A DNA stretch of 64,000 bases, from the NCBI RefSeq assembly GCF_020866845.1, contig NZ_CP086594.1:3614194-3678193 (forward strand). The letters run 5' to 3'. Each line of letters begins with the position of its first letter. The first letter of the stretch is position 1. The notes below the pieces were generated by a model. The model was not told the origin of the DNA. It saw only the letters and a program-made list of their open reading frames with translations, and searched no databases. This document shows positions 45,764 through 58,708 of this stretch, piece after piece. This stretch comes from Sphingomonas radiodurans (lineage in GTDB: Bacteria; Pseudomonadota; Alphaproteobacteria; Sphingomonadales; Sphingomonadaceae). The position numbers and the translations under genes are program-made.

Positions 45764-46855
45764 ATGGAATTCGACTGGGGTGATCTCGGCGGCTGGACCG
45801 GCCTGACTGCCATCGCCAATGTTGCGATTGTCGCAGCGGCAGTCGTCCTTGCGCTGATCGTTCATGCAGTGGCGGTCGGTGTTGCGCGCAAGATCGTCGG
45901 GCGCACGCCAGACACCGTGGACGATGCAGCGCTCGCTTTGTCGATCCGGCCGCTGCGCTGGATCGCAATCGCCGTCGCGCTCACCGCTGCGCGACGCTTC
46001 CTCGACCTTGCAAACTGGATGAACGACCTGTGGCAGCTTGCTGCCGGCTTCATCGTCCCCGGTCTCGTCGGTTGGCTGCTGATCACGATCATCCGCGTCT
46101 ACGTCCGCGCGATTGAGCTGCGCTACGACATTGCCGTCACCGACAACCTTCGCGCCCGCCGCCGCCGTACCCGCACCGCGATCCTCGGGCGGATCGCGGT
46201 GCTCGGCGTCGGTGTGCTGACGGTCGCGCTGATGCTGCTGTCGATTCCAAGCATTCGCAGCGTTGGCATCACCCTGATGGCATCGGCCGGGCTCGCCGGG
46301 CTCGCGGTCGGCGCTGCGGCGCAGCCGGCGCTGAAGAACCTAATCGCCGGTATCCAACTCGCCTTCACCGAGCCGATCCGGATCGACGACGTCCTGATCA
46401 TCGAAAATGAATGGGGCAGGGTAGAGGAAATTCGCCTCACATACGTTGTTGTAGCGCTGTGGGACGAGCGGCGGCTGATTGTCCCGGTTTCGCGCTTCCT
46501 TGAACAACCGTTCCAGAACTGGACCCGCAACGCGAGTCAGCTGCTTGGCAGCGCCTTCATCTGGCTTGATCCCACAGCCGACATCCCGCGACTGCGCGCC
46601 CGGTTCGAAGAGATCGTCCGCGCCAATCCGCGCTGGGATGGCCGCTCATTCGCCCTACAGGTGACCGACACCAAGCCCGACGCGATCGAAGTCCGCGTCC
46701 TTGCCACCGCAAAAGACGCACCGACGACGTTCGACCTGCGATGCGATCTGCGCGAGGCAATGCTGGCGTTCATCCGCGACGACATGCCCGAGGCATTGCC
46801 GCGCCGGCGGATCATTGCCGAGCCGGCGCACCCGCCCGCGATCGACCTCAACTGA
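45764..46855 (+). CDS. Small-conductance mechanosensitive channel (MscS family)
   Basis: 363 residues. Several N-terminal helices, then the pore helix region MASAGLAGLAVGAAAQPALK, the beta domain starting EPIRIDDVLIIENEWGRVEEI and the C-terminal alpha/beta part. It releases solutes on osmotic downshift. It follows pckA but has its own ribosome site and is probably separate. Confidence 0.9.
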   Translation: MEFDWGDLGGWTGLTAIANVAIVAAAVVLALIVHAVAVGVARKIVGRTPDTVDDAALALSIRPLRWIAIAVALTAARRFLDLANWMNDLWQLAAGFIVPGLVGWLLITIIRVYVRAIELRYDIAVTDNLRARRRRTRTAILGRIAVLGVGVLTVALMLLSIPSIRSVGITLMASAGLAGLAVGAAAQPALKNLIAGIQLAFTEPIRIDDVLIIENEWGRVEEIRLTYVVVALWDERRLIVPVSRFLEQPFQNWTRNASQLLGSAFIWLDPTADIPRLRARFEEIVRANPRWDGRSFALQVTDTKPDAIEVRVLATAKDAPTTFDLRCDLREAMLAFIRDDMPEALPRRRIIAEPAHPPAIDLN

Positions 46856-47299
46856 TCACCGGCTCCACCCGGACGATCCCATTCTCCACCCCGATGATCC
46901 GCATGCGAGCACCGATGCCAGCATCAGGACCCCTCGCGGGCCATTCACCATCCCCAACGCGAACCCGCCCGCGCCCGCTAACGATCGCATCGGTGACCAC
47001 CACCGTCTCGCCGACTATCCGGCGCGCACGGTCGTTGAGCAACGGATCGCGTGTCTCGACCGGATAGTCGCCGTACCACTGCCGCCCGATCAGCACCGTC
47101 GCGACGCTCCAGGCACCGAAGGCGCCGAGCTGCACCGCTAGCGGCAAGTCCGGCAGCGCCAGCGTCGCAACTCCAACCACGCCGGCGGCGATCGCCAGAA
47201 AGATCAGGAACACCCCCGGCACCAGCAACTCCGCGATGCCGAGCAGCACCGCCGCCGCCAGCCACAACACCGCCGCATTTGCGCCGAGCTGGTCGATCG

Positions 47300-47303
<4 letters not shown>
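46848..47303 (-). CDS. NfeD family membrane protein
   Basis: 151 residues: two to three N-terminal helices (NAAVLWLAAAVLLGIAELLV, VFLIFLAIAAGVVGVATLAL) and a C-terminal OB-fold (GRGRVRVGDGEWPARG). NfeD proteins pair with SPFH/stomatin-type proteins; here it overlaps the SPFH gene by four bases. The pair is probably a membrane-microdomain unit. It ends convergent with the mscS gene, with stops overlapping. Confidence 0.88.
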
Positions 47304-49857
<2,554 letters not shown>

Positions 49858-49863
49858 CCCAAA

Positions 49864-51036
49864 TTGACCCCGGCCGCACGAACTGAAGCGGCCATTGAGC
49901 TGCTTGAATCGATCATTGTTGCCGCTCGTGAAAACGGTGCCGCAGCGGATACGTTGATCGCGCGCTATTTCAGCACGCGGCGTTATGCGGGATCGAAGGA
50001 CCGCCGCGCCGTTCGCGAACTCGTGTATCTCGCCATCCGCACCTGCGGCCGCATCCCCTCCAGCGGCCGCGCCGCGATGCTGTTGCTCGCCGGTCGCGAT
50101 CCTGAACTTGCCAAGACGTTCGCCGGACTGCCGCACGGCCCAACGCCGATCACGGCGGGTGAGGCGGCGGCATCCGAGGGGATCGTCGCCGCATGGCTGG
50201 GCGAACGGCTCACGCAATCGGGCATCGCGGAGGATGAGTGGGCGACGCTGGTCGATCGCGCGCCGCTCGACGTCCGCATCCGAAGCGATGTCGATCATGC
50301 CCTGATTACGGCCGACTTGGCCGGCGCCGAACCAATCGCTGGGCTCGAACATGCCCTACGCCTGCCTGCCGGAACTGACGTGATGCCGCTCAGCGGTCAG
50401 GTCGAGATACAGGACGCCGGCAGTCAGGCGGTCTCGCTGGCGGCTCAGGCAGCGCCTGGGATGACCGTGGTCGACCTGTGCGCGGGCGCGGGCGGCAAGA
50501 CACTCGCGATCGGCGACATGATGGCGGGCGAAGGACGGATCATCGCGTGCGACGTGGATCGCGGTCGCTTGTCGCGCTTGCCGCAACGCGCAGCGCGTGC
50601 CGGATTGGAAATCGCCGAAACGCGGCTGCTCAATCCGGGTGGCGAGGCAGCCGCACTAGCCGACTTGGTGGGCGCCGCCGACGTGGTATTCGTCGACGCA
50701 CCATGTTCCGGCACCGGCACCTGGCGCCGCAATCCCGAAGCGCGCTGGCGATTGACGCCGCATCGGATCGAGCGCTTCGCCGAAACGCAAGCGCATGTGC
50801 TCCAATTGGCCGCCCCACTGGTCCGGCCGGGCGGGGCGATCGTCTATGTCGTCTGTTCACTACTCGACGCCGAGGGCAAGGACGTGATTGACAGCTTCCT
50901 GTCACTCAATCGTGGCTGGCGCGCCGATCCGCTCGACCTGCCATTCGGCACGCGGCACGGCGCGGGCCTCCGCCTCACCCCGGCGCACGACCACACCGAC
51001 GGTTTTTTCGTCGCGCGCCTTCTGGCCCCATGCTAG
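49864..51036 (+). CDS. RsmB/NOP-family rRNA cytosine-C5 methyltransferase
   Basis: 390 residues. N-terminal RNA-binding region (RRYAGSKDRRAVRELVYLAI), then SAM motif VDLCAGAGGKTLAIG and the two catalytic cysteines, VDAPCSGTGTWRRNPE and YVVCSLLDAEG. It methylates C5 of cytosine in rRNA (RsmB type). The start is a TTG at 49864, six bases after guaB; other starts are possible. A likely operon with guaB and the TPR gene. Confidence 0.9.
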   Translation: MTPAARTEAAIELLESIIVAARENGAAADTLIARYFSTRRYAGSKDRRAVRELVYLAIRTCGRIPSSGRAAMLLLAGRDPELAKTFAGLPHGPTPITAGEAAASEGIVAAWLGERLTQSGIAEDEWATLVDRAPLDVRIRSDVDHALITADLAGAEPIAGLEHALRLPAGTDVMPLSGQVEIQDAGSQAVSLAAQAAPGMTVVDLCAGAGGKTLAIGDMMAGEGRIIACDVDRGRLSRLPQRAARAGLEIAETRLLNPGGEAAALADLVGAADVVFVDAPCSGTGTWRRNPEARWRLTPHRIERFAETQAHVLQLAAPLVRPGGAIVYVVCSLLDAEGKDVIDSFLSLNRGWRADPLDLPFGTRHGAGLRLTPAHDHTDGFFVARLLAPC

Positions 51037-51070
51037 CCTTAACGACGCTGTGCCGAACCTGGAGCCCTTG

Positions 51071-51574
51071 ATGCGCTATACTTCCGTCGCCGTCGCCGCC
51101 GCCCTCGCGATGGTTTCGATCTCGGCGTCGCTCCACGGCCAGCGTCCTGACGATCAGATCAACGCCAAGTCGCTCGCGCTGCTGCAACAGGGCAAGGCGG
51201 CCCGCGCGGCCGGCAATTTGGACGGTGCTACCGACGTGCTGGAGACTGCCGTTGCGGTCGATCCGCGCAATCGCCTGGCATTCATCGAGCTCGCCGAAGT
51301 CGCCGATGCGCGCGGCCTGCCGGGCAAGGCGATCCGCCTGTACCGCGAAGCGCTGCTGCTGGAGCCAAACGACGTGAGCGCGCTCAAGGGGCAGGGCGAG
51401 GCACTGGTCGCCAAGGGCGCAGTCGCGCGCGCGCGTGCGAACCTCGCGCGCGTGAAGGTGCTGTGCAAAGGCGGCTGCCCGGAGGCTAGCGAGCTTGCCG
51501 CCGTCATCGCCAAGGGCCCGCCAGTCGCGACGGCACAAGTGGTGCCGCCCAAACCCGCGACCGCGAAGGAATAG
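51071..51574 (+). CDS. Exported tetratricopeptide-repeat protein
   Basis: 167 residues: signal peptide (MRYTSVAVAAALAMVSISAS), then TPR repeats (QQGKAARAAGNLDGATDVLE, AFIELAEVADARGLPGKAIR, YREALLLEPNDVSALKGQGE), with a C-terminal Pro/Ala tail and a Cys pair (LCKGGC). It is a periplasmic scaffold of unknown partner. GGAGCCC precedes the ATG. Confidence 0.8.
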   Translation: MRYTSVAVAAALAMVSISASLHGQRPDDQINAKSLALLQQGKAARAAGNLDGATDVLETAVAVDPRNRLAFIELAEVADARGLPGKAIRLYREALLLEPNDVSALKGQGEALVAKGAVARARANLARVKVLCKGGCPEASELAAVIAKGPPVATAQVVPPKPATAKE

Positions 51575-51578
51575 CCGC

Positions 51579-52394
51579 TCACCCGAGCCGCCGCGCGACC
51601 GCCACGAACTCCGCCACGCTGACCCTCTCCGCCCGCCGGGCGCTATCGATCCCCTCCGCTTCAAGTCCCTCCAGCGCGCCTGGAACCCCACGAACGCTCT
51701 GGCGCAGCATCTTGCGCCGCTGCCCAAACGCCGCCGCCGTCAGCCGCTCCAGCGTCGCTAGCCGTACACCCTCCGGCGCCGCGGTTGGCACGATATGAAC
51801 AACGGCCGACATCACCTTGGGCGGCGGAGTGAACGCAGAGCGGTGCACCGGCATGGCGATCCGCGGCGTGCTGCGCCATTGCGACAGCACGGCGAGGCGA
51901 CCATAAGCATCGGTGTCCGGAGCGGCGACGATCCGGTCGGCCACCTCGCGCTGGAACATCAGCGTCAGCGACCCCCACCACGGCAGCCACTCGGCCGAGA
52001 GCCAGCTCACCAGCAATGCCGTTCCGACGTTATAGGGCAGGTTAGCGACGATGTGCGGCTTGCCATCGAATAGCGCGCGCGGATCGATCGCAAGCGCGTC
52101 GCCCTCTATCGTCGTCAATTGCCCCGGAAAGGCATCGCCAAGCTCGGCCAGCGCCGGAATGCAGCGGTGATCCCGCTCGATGGCGGTGACGCGCGCGCCA
52201 GCCGCCAGCAACGCACGCGTCAGGCCGCCCGGCCCGGGGCCGATCTCAAGCACGTCCGCGCCGTCGAGGTCGCCCGGAACGCGCGCGATGCGCGCCAGCA
52301 ATTGGGCATCAAACAGGAAGTTCTGCCCAAGCGCCTTCGAAGCAGTCAGGCCGTGCCGCGCGATCACCTCGCGCAGCGGCGGCAGATCCGTCAC
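51579..52394 (-). CDS. ksgA: 16S rRNA dimethyladenosine transferase KsgA
   Basis: 271 residues; dimethylates the two adjacent adenines near the 3' end of 16S rRNA. Motif [16 protein letters not shown], catalytic NLPYNVG, N-terminal [12 protein letters not shown] match the family. GTG start overlaps the pdxA stop by four bases. It closes the lptD-surA-pdxA-ksgA operon, the same order as in enterobacteria. Confidence 0.96.
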   Translation of the reverse strand: MTDLPPLREVIARHGLTASKALGQNFLFDAQLLARIARVPGDLDGADVLEIGPGPGGLTRALLAAGARVTAIERDHRCIPALAELGDAFPGQLTTIEGDALAIDPRALFDGKPHIVANLPYNVGTALLVSWLSAEWLPWWGSLTLMFQREVADRIVAAPDTDAYGRLAVLSQWRSTPRIAMPVHRSAFTPPPKVMSAVVHIVPTAAPEGVRLATLERLTAAAFGQRRKMLRQSVRGVPGALEGLEAEGIDSARRAERVSVAEFVAVARRLG

Positions 52395-53389
52395 GTCGAC
52401 GCGCGGGCAGCGGCGCGACGCGATGCAGCCTCACCGGCCATCGCGATCGCGGCAATCATCGCGCCCGGCTCCGCGCGATCCTGTCCGGCAAGGCCGAACG
52501 CAGTGCCGTGATCAGGCGAGGTCCGCACAATCGGCAAGCCGAGCGTAATGTTCACGCCTTCGTCGAAGTGCAGTGTTTTGATCGGAATCAGCGCCTGATC
52601 GTGGTAGCAGCACATCGCAGCGTCATAGGTTGCACGTGCGCGCGGGTGGAACATCGTGTCGGCCGCGAACGGCCCGCTCGCATTCACGCCTTCCTCCCGC
52701 AGGAAAGCGATGGCGGGTTCGATCAGCAGGATCTCCTCGTCGCCGATCGCACCGCCTTCCCCCGCATGCGGGTTGAAGCCAGCGAACGCGAGCCGCGGCG
52801 CAGCGATACCGAAATTCTTGGTGAGCCCCCGCGCCGTTGCTTGCGCCTTGGCGACGATCAGCTCGATCGAGAGCAGCGACGAGACCTGCGCCAACGGCAC
52901 ATGCGTGGTCATCGGCACCACGCGTAGCGACGGCCCCGCCAACATCATCACCGCATTATCGCGAGACACGCCGCAGCGCTCGGCAACGAATTCGGTCTGG
53001 CCTGGGTGTGTAAACCCGATCTGATATAGCTGCGACTTTGATACTGGACCAGTGACGAGCGCCCGCGCCGCCCCCGACCGAGCCAAGCCCGACGCCAGTT
53101 CCAGTGCCTGCAGCGCACTGCGCGCACCGTCCGCGTCGGGCTGACCGGGAACGATCGCCCCCGCATCCTCGACACTCAGGATCGGCAACGCCGTCTCGAA
53201 CGCACCTGCAACGGCCGACAGATCGGTGATCCGAGCAAGCGGACCGTCCCAAACCGCTTCGATCGCCCGCGGATCGCCCACCGCAAAAAATGGCGGCAAC
53301 CCGTGCTCACGACGCGCAACCCATGCCTTGGCGATGATTTCCGGCCCGATGCCGGCGGGATCGCCCATCGAGACGGCCAAGGGTGCCAC
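52391..53389 (-). CDS. pdxA: 4-hydroxythreonine-4-phosphate dehydrogenase PdxA
   Basis: 332 residues, pyridoxal phosphate synthesis. [18 protein letters not shown]-terminus, [41 protein letters not shown] and [21 protein letters not shown] include the metal histidines. The GTG at 53389 ([13 protein letters not shown]) gives the usual length; ATG at 53368 would cut it. Ten bases follow surA. Confidence 0.94.
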   Translation of the reverse strand: MAPLAVSMGDPAGIGPEIIAKAWVARREHGLPPFFAVGDPRAIEAVWDGPLARITDLSAVAGAFETALPILSVEDAGAIVPGQPDADGARSALQALELASGLARSGAARALVTGPVSKSQLYQIGFTHPGQTEFVAERCGVSRDNAVMMLAGPSLRVVPMTTHVPLAQVSSLLSIELIVAKAQATARGLTKNFGIAAPRLAFAGFNPHAGEGGAIGDEEILLIEPAIAFLREEGVNASGPFAADTMFHPRARATYDAAMCCYHDQALIPIKTLHFDEGVNITLGLPIVRTSPDHGTAFGLAGQDRAEPGAMIAAIAMAGEAASRRAAARAST

Positions 53390-53399
53390 AGCCGCGATC

Positions 53400-54815
53400 T
53401 TAGCGATACTCCACCACCGCGTCGCGTCGCAGATCGCGCAGCGCCTGCTGCGCGCGCAAATTGACGCGCTGCTGCTCAAGCTGGTTCTGGATCTGCTCAG
53501 CGCCTGGCAACTGACCGCCGGCGACATCGTCCCGACCGCACAATACGAGCGTGCGTACGCCTTCGGTTGGATTGCCGAACGGCGGTGAAGCCTGCCCGAC
53601 CTGCAGCTGAAGCATGATTTCCTGCAACGGCCCCGGCAGATCGCGCACGCGGATCGCATCGTTCTGCACCACTTCGGCATCGATCCCTGCCGCGACCTTT
53701 TCCACCGTGCCGCAGCCCTGGAGCTGCGAGACGGTCGTTGCGAATGCCGCCGTCCGCTGCGATGCCTGCGCCTGCGTCATTCCCGCCGGGAACTTGATCG
53801 TCATTTGCTTCAGGCTCAGCTTCGCGTCACGCGCGTTGGCGGTCAGTACTTGCCGCTTGTCGACGAGGTACAGCACCGAAAAGCCGCCCGGCACCTGCAC
53901 CGGCCCGACCACCTGGCCAACCTGCATCTGCGATGCTGCCGTGCTCAATTCGGCCGGCAGCTGAGCCGAGCGAACCCAGCCCAAGTCGCCATTCACGCCC
54001 CGCGTCGACGCTTCCGAGAAATTTCGCGCGAAATAGCCGAATGGCGCTTGGCCCTTCTGGATTTCCGCGATCAGCTGCCGTGCATTGGCGTAGACTTGCT
54101 CGGACTGGTCCGGCGTCGCCGAGAGGTAGATTTCGTTGAGGTGATATTCCTCGGTGCCCTTCGCCGCCTCGAGCCGGTCGAGGATCGCCTTCACTTCCTC
54201 TTCGCCGACATTGATGAACGGCTCGACGCGGCGGCGCAGGTAGCGCTGCCATGCCAGCTCGCCTTCGATCTGGCGCAGAATCGAGCGCTCCGACGATCCT
54301 TGTTCCCGCAGGTACTTGCGGAACTGATCGGGCGTGCGGCCGAAATTCTTGGCAATGCGATCGAAGCTTTGGGTCAGCTCAGGCGGCGTTATCGTGATCT
54401 CGGCCGTCTTCGCCTGCTGGATCTGCAGCACTTCGTCGATCAGCTGGCGCAACACCTGAAGCTTCAGCCGGTCGGCTTCCTCCGGGCTCAGCTTCGTGTT
54501 GTTCGCGGCCATGATCAGCCCGACTCGCTGGTCGACATCGGTGCCGGTGATGACATTGTCGTTGACGATCGCGGTTGCCTTGCGGACGTTGGGATCGACC
54601 TTGCCGAAGATCTGCAGGTTCTGCGGAATGTTCAGTCCGGTGTTGTCGGGCATCGACTGATCCGTCACCGTCGTTGGGCCGGTCGGCGAACCTGATGGCG
54701 GAGCGGCCTGCTGGTCCGTTGCTGGAGCGCTCTGCTGACCGGTTGCGGCGCCTGCCGCGGCCAGTGCCAGCGTGATCCCCGCGAGGCGGCCGAACCGCGC
54801 CGCCTTCTTGCCCAT
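53400..54815 (-). CDS. surA: Periplasmic chaperone/peptidyl-prolyl isomerase SurA
   Basis: 471 residues. Signal peptide (about 1-27), a Gln/Pro/Thr-rich linker, SurA N-domain (ATAIVNDNVITGTDVDQRVG, RQLIDEVLQIQQA), then a parvulin PPIase domain (YHLNEIYLSATP, RNFSEASTRGVNGDLGWVRS) and a second degenerate domain. It chaperones outer-membrane proteins including LptD, its upstream neighbour. ATG 54815 is chosen as it begins the signal peptide. Confidence 0.92.
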   Translation of the reverse strand: MGKKAARFGRLAGITLALAAAGAATGQQSAPATDQQAAPPSGSPTGPTTVTDQSMPDNTGLNIPQNLQIFGKVDPNVRKATAIVNDNVITGTDVDQRVGLIMAANNTKLSPEEADRLKLQVLRQLIDEVLQIQQAKTAEITITPPELTQSFDRIAKNFGRTPDQFRKYLREQGSSERSILRQIEGELAWQRYLRRRVEPFINVGEEEVKAILDRLEAAKGTEEYHLNEIYLSATPDQSEQVYANARQLIAEIQKGQAPFGYFARNFSEASTRGVNGDLGWVRSAQLPAELSTAASQMQVGQVVGPVQVPGGFSVLYLVDKRQVLTANARDAKLSLKQMTIKFPAGMTQAQASQRTAAFATTVSQLQGCGTVEKVAAGIDAEVVQNDAIRVRDLPGPLQEIMLQLQVGQASPPFGNPTEGVRTLVLCGRDDVAGGQLPGAEQIQNQLEQQRVNLRAQQALRDLRRDAVVEYR

Positions 54816-54894
54816 CGTCGTCACTCGTTCCGGAATCCCATATTGCGCGCCGTCACGGCCCCGCGGCACTGCTCTTATCTAGCTGAACCGTGGC

Positions 54895-57129
54895 TTAGCG
54901 CCCGAGGTTCTTGAACGCCAGCGTCAAGAGATAGCTGTTGCCGCGCCGCGCATCGCCAGTCGTGCGATAGTCGCGCCGCCATGTCACACCAAGCGTCAGG
55001 CAGTCATCCTCGTACTGCACACCCACCCGGTGGCGAATGGGATCGAATCCGTCGGCCAGCGAGAACACGTCGTCGCTACGGTCCGTCAGGTCGAGAAGCC
55101 CCGAGGCAAAGGCCGACCAGAACCGTGCGAACTGCACCCGCCCAGCGACGCGCACTTCTTCGCGATCCTGCAGGTCCTCGATCTGGTCGATGTCACGATT
55201 GAGCCGAAGATAGCCGACGAGCGCATACGTCGAGGCCGATCCGATCGTCGCATCCACCTCGTTGCGCCGCACCGCCAGTCCGTCCTTGTCGAGCCGATAG
55301 CGGTGCGTGAACGATACGACATCGCGCAGGCGCACCGTTGTCCGCCCGACGATGTCGGAAAAGCGATCGCTGAGCCCCGTGCCCGATGGCAGGATCGACG
55401 GGCGATCATTCAACCGATAGCTCTGGCCGATCACCGTGGCAGCGCTGAATCCCGGCAATTCGACGTTCCACTCCACGCCATAGGTCGCGCGGCTCGAGTC
55501 TTCCCAGCGATCATATCCTGGGAAGCGATTGAGCGCGAACAGGTTCGAATCTTCCAGGTCGATCGCGCGTGCGTCTTCGTTGGGCACTTCGAGATTATTG
55601 ATCGTCGGCGACGCGACGATCTGCAACCGCGGCGTGATCCGTTGAGTCCCGCCCAGGAACTCGCCGACAAATGGCCACCGTAAATCCACCGCGAGCGCGC
55701 CGATCGCGCGTGACTGGAAACCTTCGATCCCGCGATAATTGACGACGTTGGTCGCGATGGTGTCGTTGGTATTGTACGCATCGGCGCGAGCGAAGGCGGT
55801 GAAGGTGATCTCCTGCCCCCAGTTGGTAAAGCGTCGCAAATCCCACCGCGCACTTGCAAACGCACGCTGCGTATCCTGCCCCGCCTTGCGCCCCAGCGCG
55901 AGCGTGTTGAGCTGAAATTGCACCGTGCCGCCGAGCAGCCCCTCGGTCATCCGCTTGCGATAATCGAGCTCAGGCAGCGCAACTGGCTGAAGCCCCTGAC
56001 GCTCGCCGACGCGCAATGTCTGGACCGCCCACCCCGCGAGCGCGAAGTAGCTGTCGCGATCGACCCGCTCCAGCGCGACGGTGGTCCGCAGCCGATCGCC
56101 GCCCCAGATGTCGTAGCGGCGCAGGAACGTGCGGTCCGTCACGAGTCGCAGCGAGCCCGAGATGCTCCAGTTGGGATCAAGCTGGAACCGCCCGACGCCA
56201 TCGAGGTAGCCGCGGAACGCCTGTTCGGTCGACGAGCTGAACCCGGTCGACAAATCGTCGCTACGTCGGCTCTTGGTGGCATAGCCGGTGATGCTGAATG
56301 CGCCGGTCTCGTTCAGCTGCTGATAGTTCGCCTGTATCATCGGCAACACGCTGGTGAACACATGCGGCGTAACGGTCAGGCTGCGGTTCGCCGCGAGGCG
56401 GAAGAAGTACGGAGTCGCCACTTCCAGCCCGTTGACCTGATCGAAGCGGATGATCGGCGCCAGCAGCCCACTCGCATTGCCTTCACCGACCGGATGCGAG
56501 AATTTCGGCAGCGGCACCGACGGCAAGCCGAACAGATGCACCTGCGCGCCCGAGTAATAAACACGTTCGCGATCGGGACGATAGGTGACGCGCACCGCGG
56601 TCACCTTCCACGTCGGGTTCTTCGGGCAGCCTGCCGAGTCCACCACCGAGCAAGCGGTATAGGCCGCGCGGTCAAGCGAGATCGTGCCGCTATCCTCGCG
56701 TGTGCCGCGCTCGGCGGCAAGGCGCCCACCGCGATTGAGCACGACGAGCATGTTATCGACAACGCCGTCCTTCAGCGAGTCGGTCAGCTCGATCGAATCG
56801 CCGTAAGCAGTGTCGCCCTGCGGGTTGGTGACCGCAATATTGCCTGTTGCCAGAACTTTCCCGGTCTTGCGGTCCCACATCACCTTGTCGGCGCGCAGCC
56901 GCTCGCCCGACCTAAACATCCGCACGTCGCTGGTGGCCGTGACGATGTCGCCTTCGTAATCATATTCGAGCGCGCCTGCGCTGAAGTTCACCTGATCGTC
57001 GCTTGCTGGGGCCGCGCCTGCCTCGGGGGCCGGCGGTTCGACTGGACGATTCTGCAGATCCTGCGCCGCGGCCGTGCCGGCACATAGCGCGAGCGGAAGC
57101 ACGCAGCTGGCCAGCAGGTCGAAACGCAT
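54895..57129 (-). CDS. lptD: LPS-assembly protein LptD
   Basis: 744 residues, outer-membrane LPS translocon. Signal peptide (cleavage near AAA-QD), periplasmic OstA domain (VNFSAGALEYDYEGDIVTAT, RLRADKVMWDRKTGKVLATG) and a large C-terminal barrel (residues about 230-744). Cysteines (YTACSVVDSAGCPKNP) are present in the beginning of the barrel. ATG 57129 starts the signal sequence. First gene of the lptD-surA-pdxA-ksgA unit. Confidence 0.95.
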   Translation of the reverse strand: MRFDLLASCVLPLALCAGTAAAQDLQNRPVEPPAPEAGAAPASDDQVNFSAGALEYDYEGDIVTATSDVRMFRSGERLRADKVMWDRKTGKVLATGNIAVTNPQGDTAYGDSIELTDSLKDGVVDNMLVVLNRGGRLAAERGTREDSGTISLDRAAYTACSVVDSAGCPKNPTWKVTAVRVTYRPDRERVYYSGAQVHLFGLPSVPLPKFSHPVGEGNASGLLAPIIRFDQVNGLEVATPYFFRLAANRSLTVTPHVFTSVLPMIQANYQQLNETGAFSITGYATKSRRSDDLSTGFSSSTEQAFRGYLDGVGRFQLDPNWSISGSLRLVTDRTFLRRYDIWGGDRLRTTVALERVDRDSYFALAGWAVQTLRVGERQGLQPVALPELDYRKRMTEGLLGGTVQFQLNTLALGRKAGQDTQRAFASARWDLRRFTNWGQEITFTAFARADAYNTNDTIATNVVNYRGIEGFQSRAIGALAVDLRWPFVGEFLGGTQRITPRLQIVASPTINNLEVPNEDARAIDLEDSNLFALNRFPGYDRWEDSSRATYGVEWNVELPGFSAATVIGQSYRLNDRPSILPSGTGLSDRFSDIVGRTTVRLRDVVSFTHRYRLDKDGLAVRRNEVDATIGSASTYALVGYLRLNRDIDQIEDLQDREEVRVAGRVQFARFWSAFASGLLDLTDRSDDVFSLADGFDPIRHRVGVQYEDDCLTLGVTWRRDYRTTGDARRGNSYLLTLAFKNLGR

Positions 57130-57247
57130 AACCGGGTTGACCCGCAAAGCTTTACCCCCGTCGCCCGCCCGGGATGGCGCGCCGGCCATCGGCCCTATCG
57201 CACGCCAAAGGGAGTGCCTAGATGCAGGACGAACAAAAGGATCTGTC

Positions 57248-58708
57248 ATGAACGTCACCTTCGCCGCCAGCCGCCCCGCCGATCCGGCAGTTCTCGCGTT
57301 CCCGGTCACCAAAAGCGGCGTAGCGACGCTGGCGCCGGCAGGGCTCGACGAGGCAGCGCGCGCGATCGTGGCGGCGGCGGCGGCGGGGCAGCGGTTCGAG
57401 GGCGAGCCGGGGACGGTAGCCGACGCTTATGTCGCCACCGGCCGCATACTGCTGCTGGGCGTCGGCAGCGGTGACGACGCTGGTTACGAGCGCGCGGGTG
57501 GTGCGCTTACCGCCCGGCTGCTGACCTCCGGCGTGACGGCAGTGACGATCGACCTAACCGGCAGCGGCGCCACTGCTCTTGCCGCCGCCCGGCTGGCGGC
57601 GGGCGCGGCACAGCGCGCGTGGCGCTACGATATTTACCGCACCAAGCTTGCCGCGGATGCCAAGCCTTCGTTGACGGATGTCACGATCGTCGGCGCCCCC
57701 GACGGCACCGACGCAGCCTTCGCGACGCGTGACGCAGTGACTCAGGGCCTGGCGCTCACCAAGACGCTGGTCACGCTGCCGCCAAACATCCTCTATCCCC
57801 AAAGCTTCGTCGATCTTGTGACGAAGGAAGTCGACGGCCTCGGCCTCGAGATCACTGTGCTGGACGAAGCCGCGATGGCGGAACTCGGCATGGGCGCGCT
57901 GCTCGGCGTCTCGCAGGGGTCACGCCGCGAAGCGCGCATCCTCGCGCTGCGCTGGAACGGGGCGGGGGAGGGTGACCCCGCGGTGGCGCTCGTCGGCAAG
58001 GGTGTGACATTCGATACCGGCGGCATCTCGATCAAGCCCGCCGCCGGCATGGAAGACATGAAGTGGGACATGGGCGGCGCCGGTGCGGTCGCGGGCGCGA
58101 TGAAGACGCTCGCACTGCGCAAGGCAAAGGCCAACGTCATCGGCGTCATTGGTCTCGTCGAGAACATGCCCGACGGCAATGCCCAACGTCCGGGTGATGT
58201 CGTCACCTCGATGTCGGGCCAGACCATCGAGGTCATCAACACTGACGCCGAAGGCCGCCTGGTGCTGTGCGACTGCATCACCTGGGTCCAGCGCACGCAC
58301 AAGGTGAAGACGATCGTCGATCTTGCCACGCTCACAGGCGCAATGATCGTCAGTTTAGGCAGCGAACAAGGCGGTCTCTTCGCCAACGACGATACGCTGG
58401 CTGAGCAACTGTTCGCCGCGGGCAAGGCGAGCGGCGACTTGCTATGGCGCTTCCCGATGGGGCCCGCTTACGACAAGCTGATCGACAGCCCGATCGCCGA
58501 CATGAAGAACGTCGGCCCGCGCGGCGCCGGTTCGATCACAGCGGCACAGTTCATTGCTCGCTTTGTGGACGAAGGCACGCGCTGGGCGCACCTCGACATC
58601 GCTGGCATGGTCTGGTCCGACAAGGATGGCCCGACCTGGGGCAAGGGTGCCACCGGTTACGGCGTCCGCCTGCTCGATCGCTTCGTCGCCGAGCATTTCG
58701 AGGGCTGA
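57248..58708 (+). CDS. pepA: Leucyl aminopeptidase (cytosol aminopeptidase, M17)
   Basis: 486 residues, Mn/Zn aminopeptidase that may also bind DNA. VGKGVTFDTGGISIKP, the metal-binding NTDAEGRLVLCD and DLATLTGAM are intact, with catalytic K and R in GKG and EGR. AAGGA precedes the ATG. holC begins at its stop (one-base overlap), an order (pepA-holC) known from many proteobacteria. It is divergent from lptD. Confidence 0.96.
   Translation: MNVTFAASRPADPAVLAFPVTKSGVATLAPAGLDEAARAIVAAAAAGQRFEGEPGTVADAYVATGRILLLGVGSGDDAGYERAGGALTARLLTSGVTAVTIDLTGSGATALAAARLAAGAAQRAWRYDIYRTKLAADAKPSLTDVTIVGAPDGTDAAFATRDAVTQGLALTKTLVTLPPNILYPQSFVDLVTKEVDGLGLEITVLDEAAMAELGMGALLGVSQGSRREARILALRWNGAGEGDPAVALVGKGVTFDTGGISIKPAAGMEDMKWDMGGAGAVAGAMKTLALRKAKANVIGVIGLVENMPDGNAQRPGDVVTSMSGQTIEVINTDAEGRLVLCDCITWVQRTHKVKTIVDLATLTGAMIVSLGSEQGGLFANDDTLAEQLFAAGKASGDLLWRFPMGPAYDKLIDSPIADMKNVGPRGAGSITAAQFIARFVDEGTRWAHLDIAGMVWSDKDGPTWGKGATGYGVRLLDRFVAEHFEG

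Noticed and set aside
55918..57087. A 389-codon plus-strand frame antisense to lptD
   Set aside because: No recognisable motif; it mirrors the lptD codon pattern.
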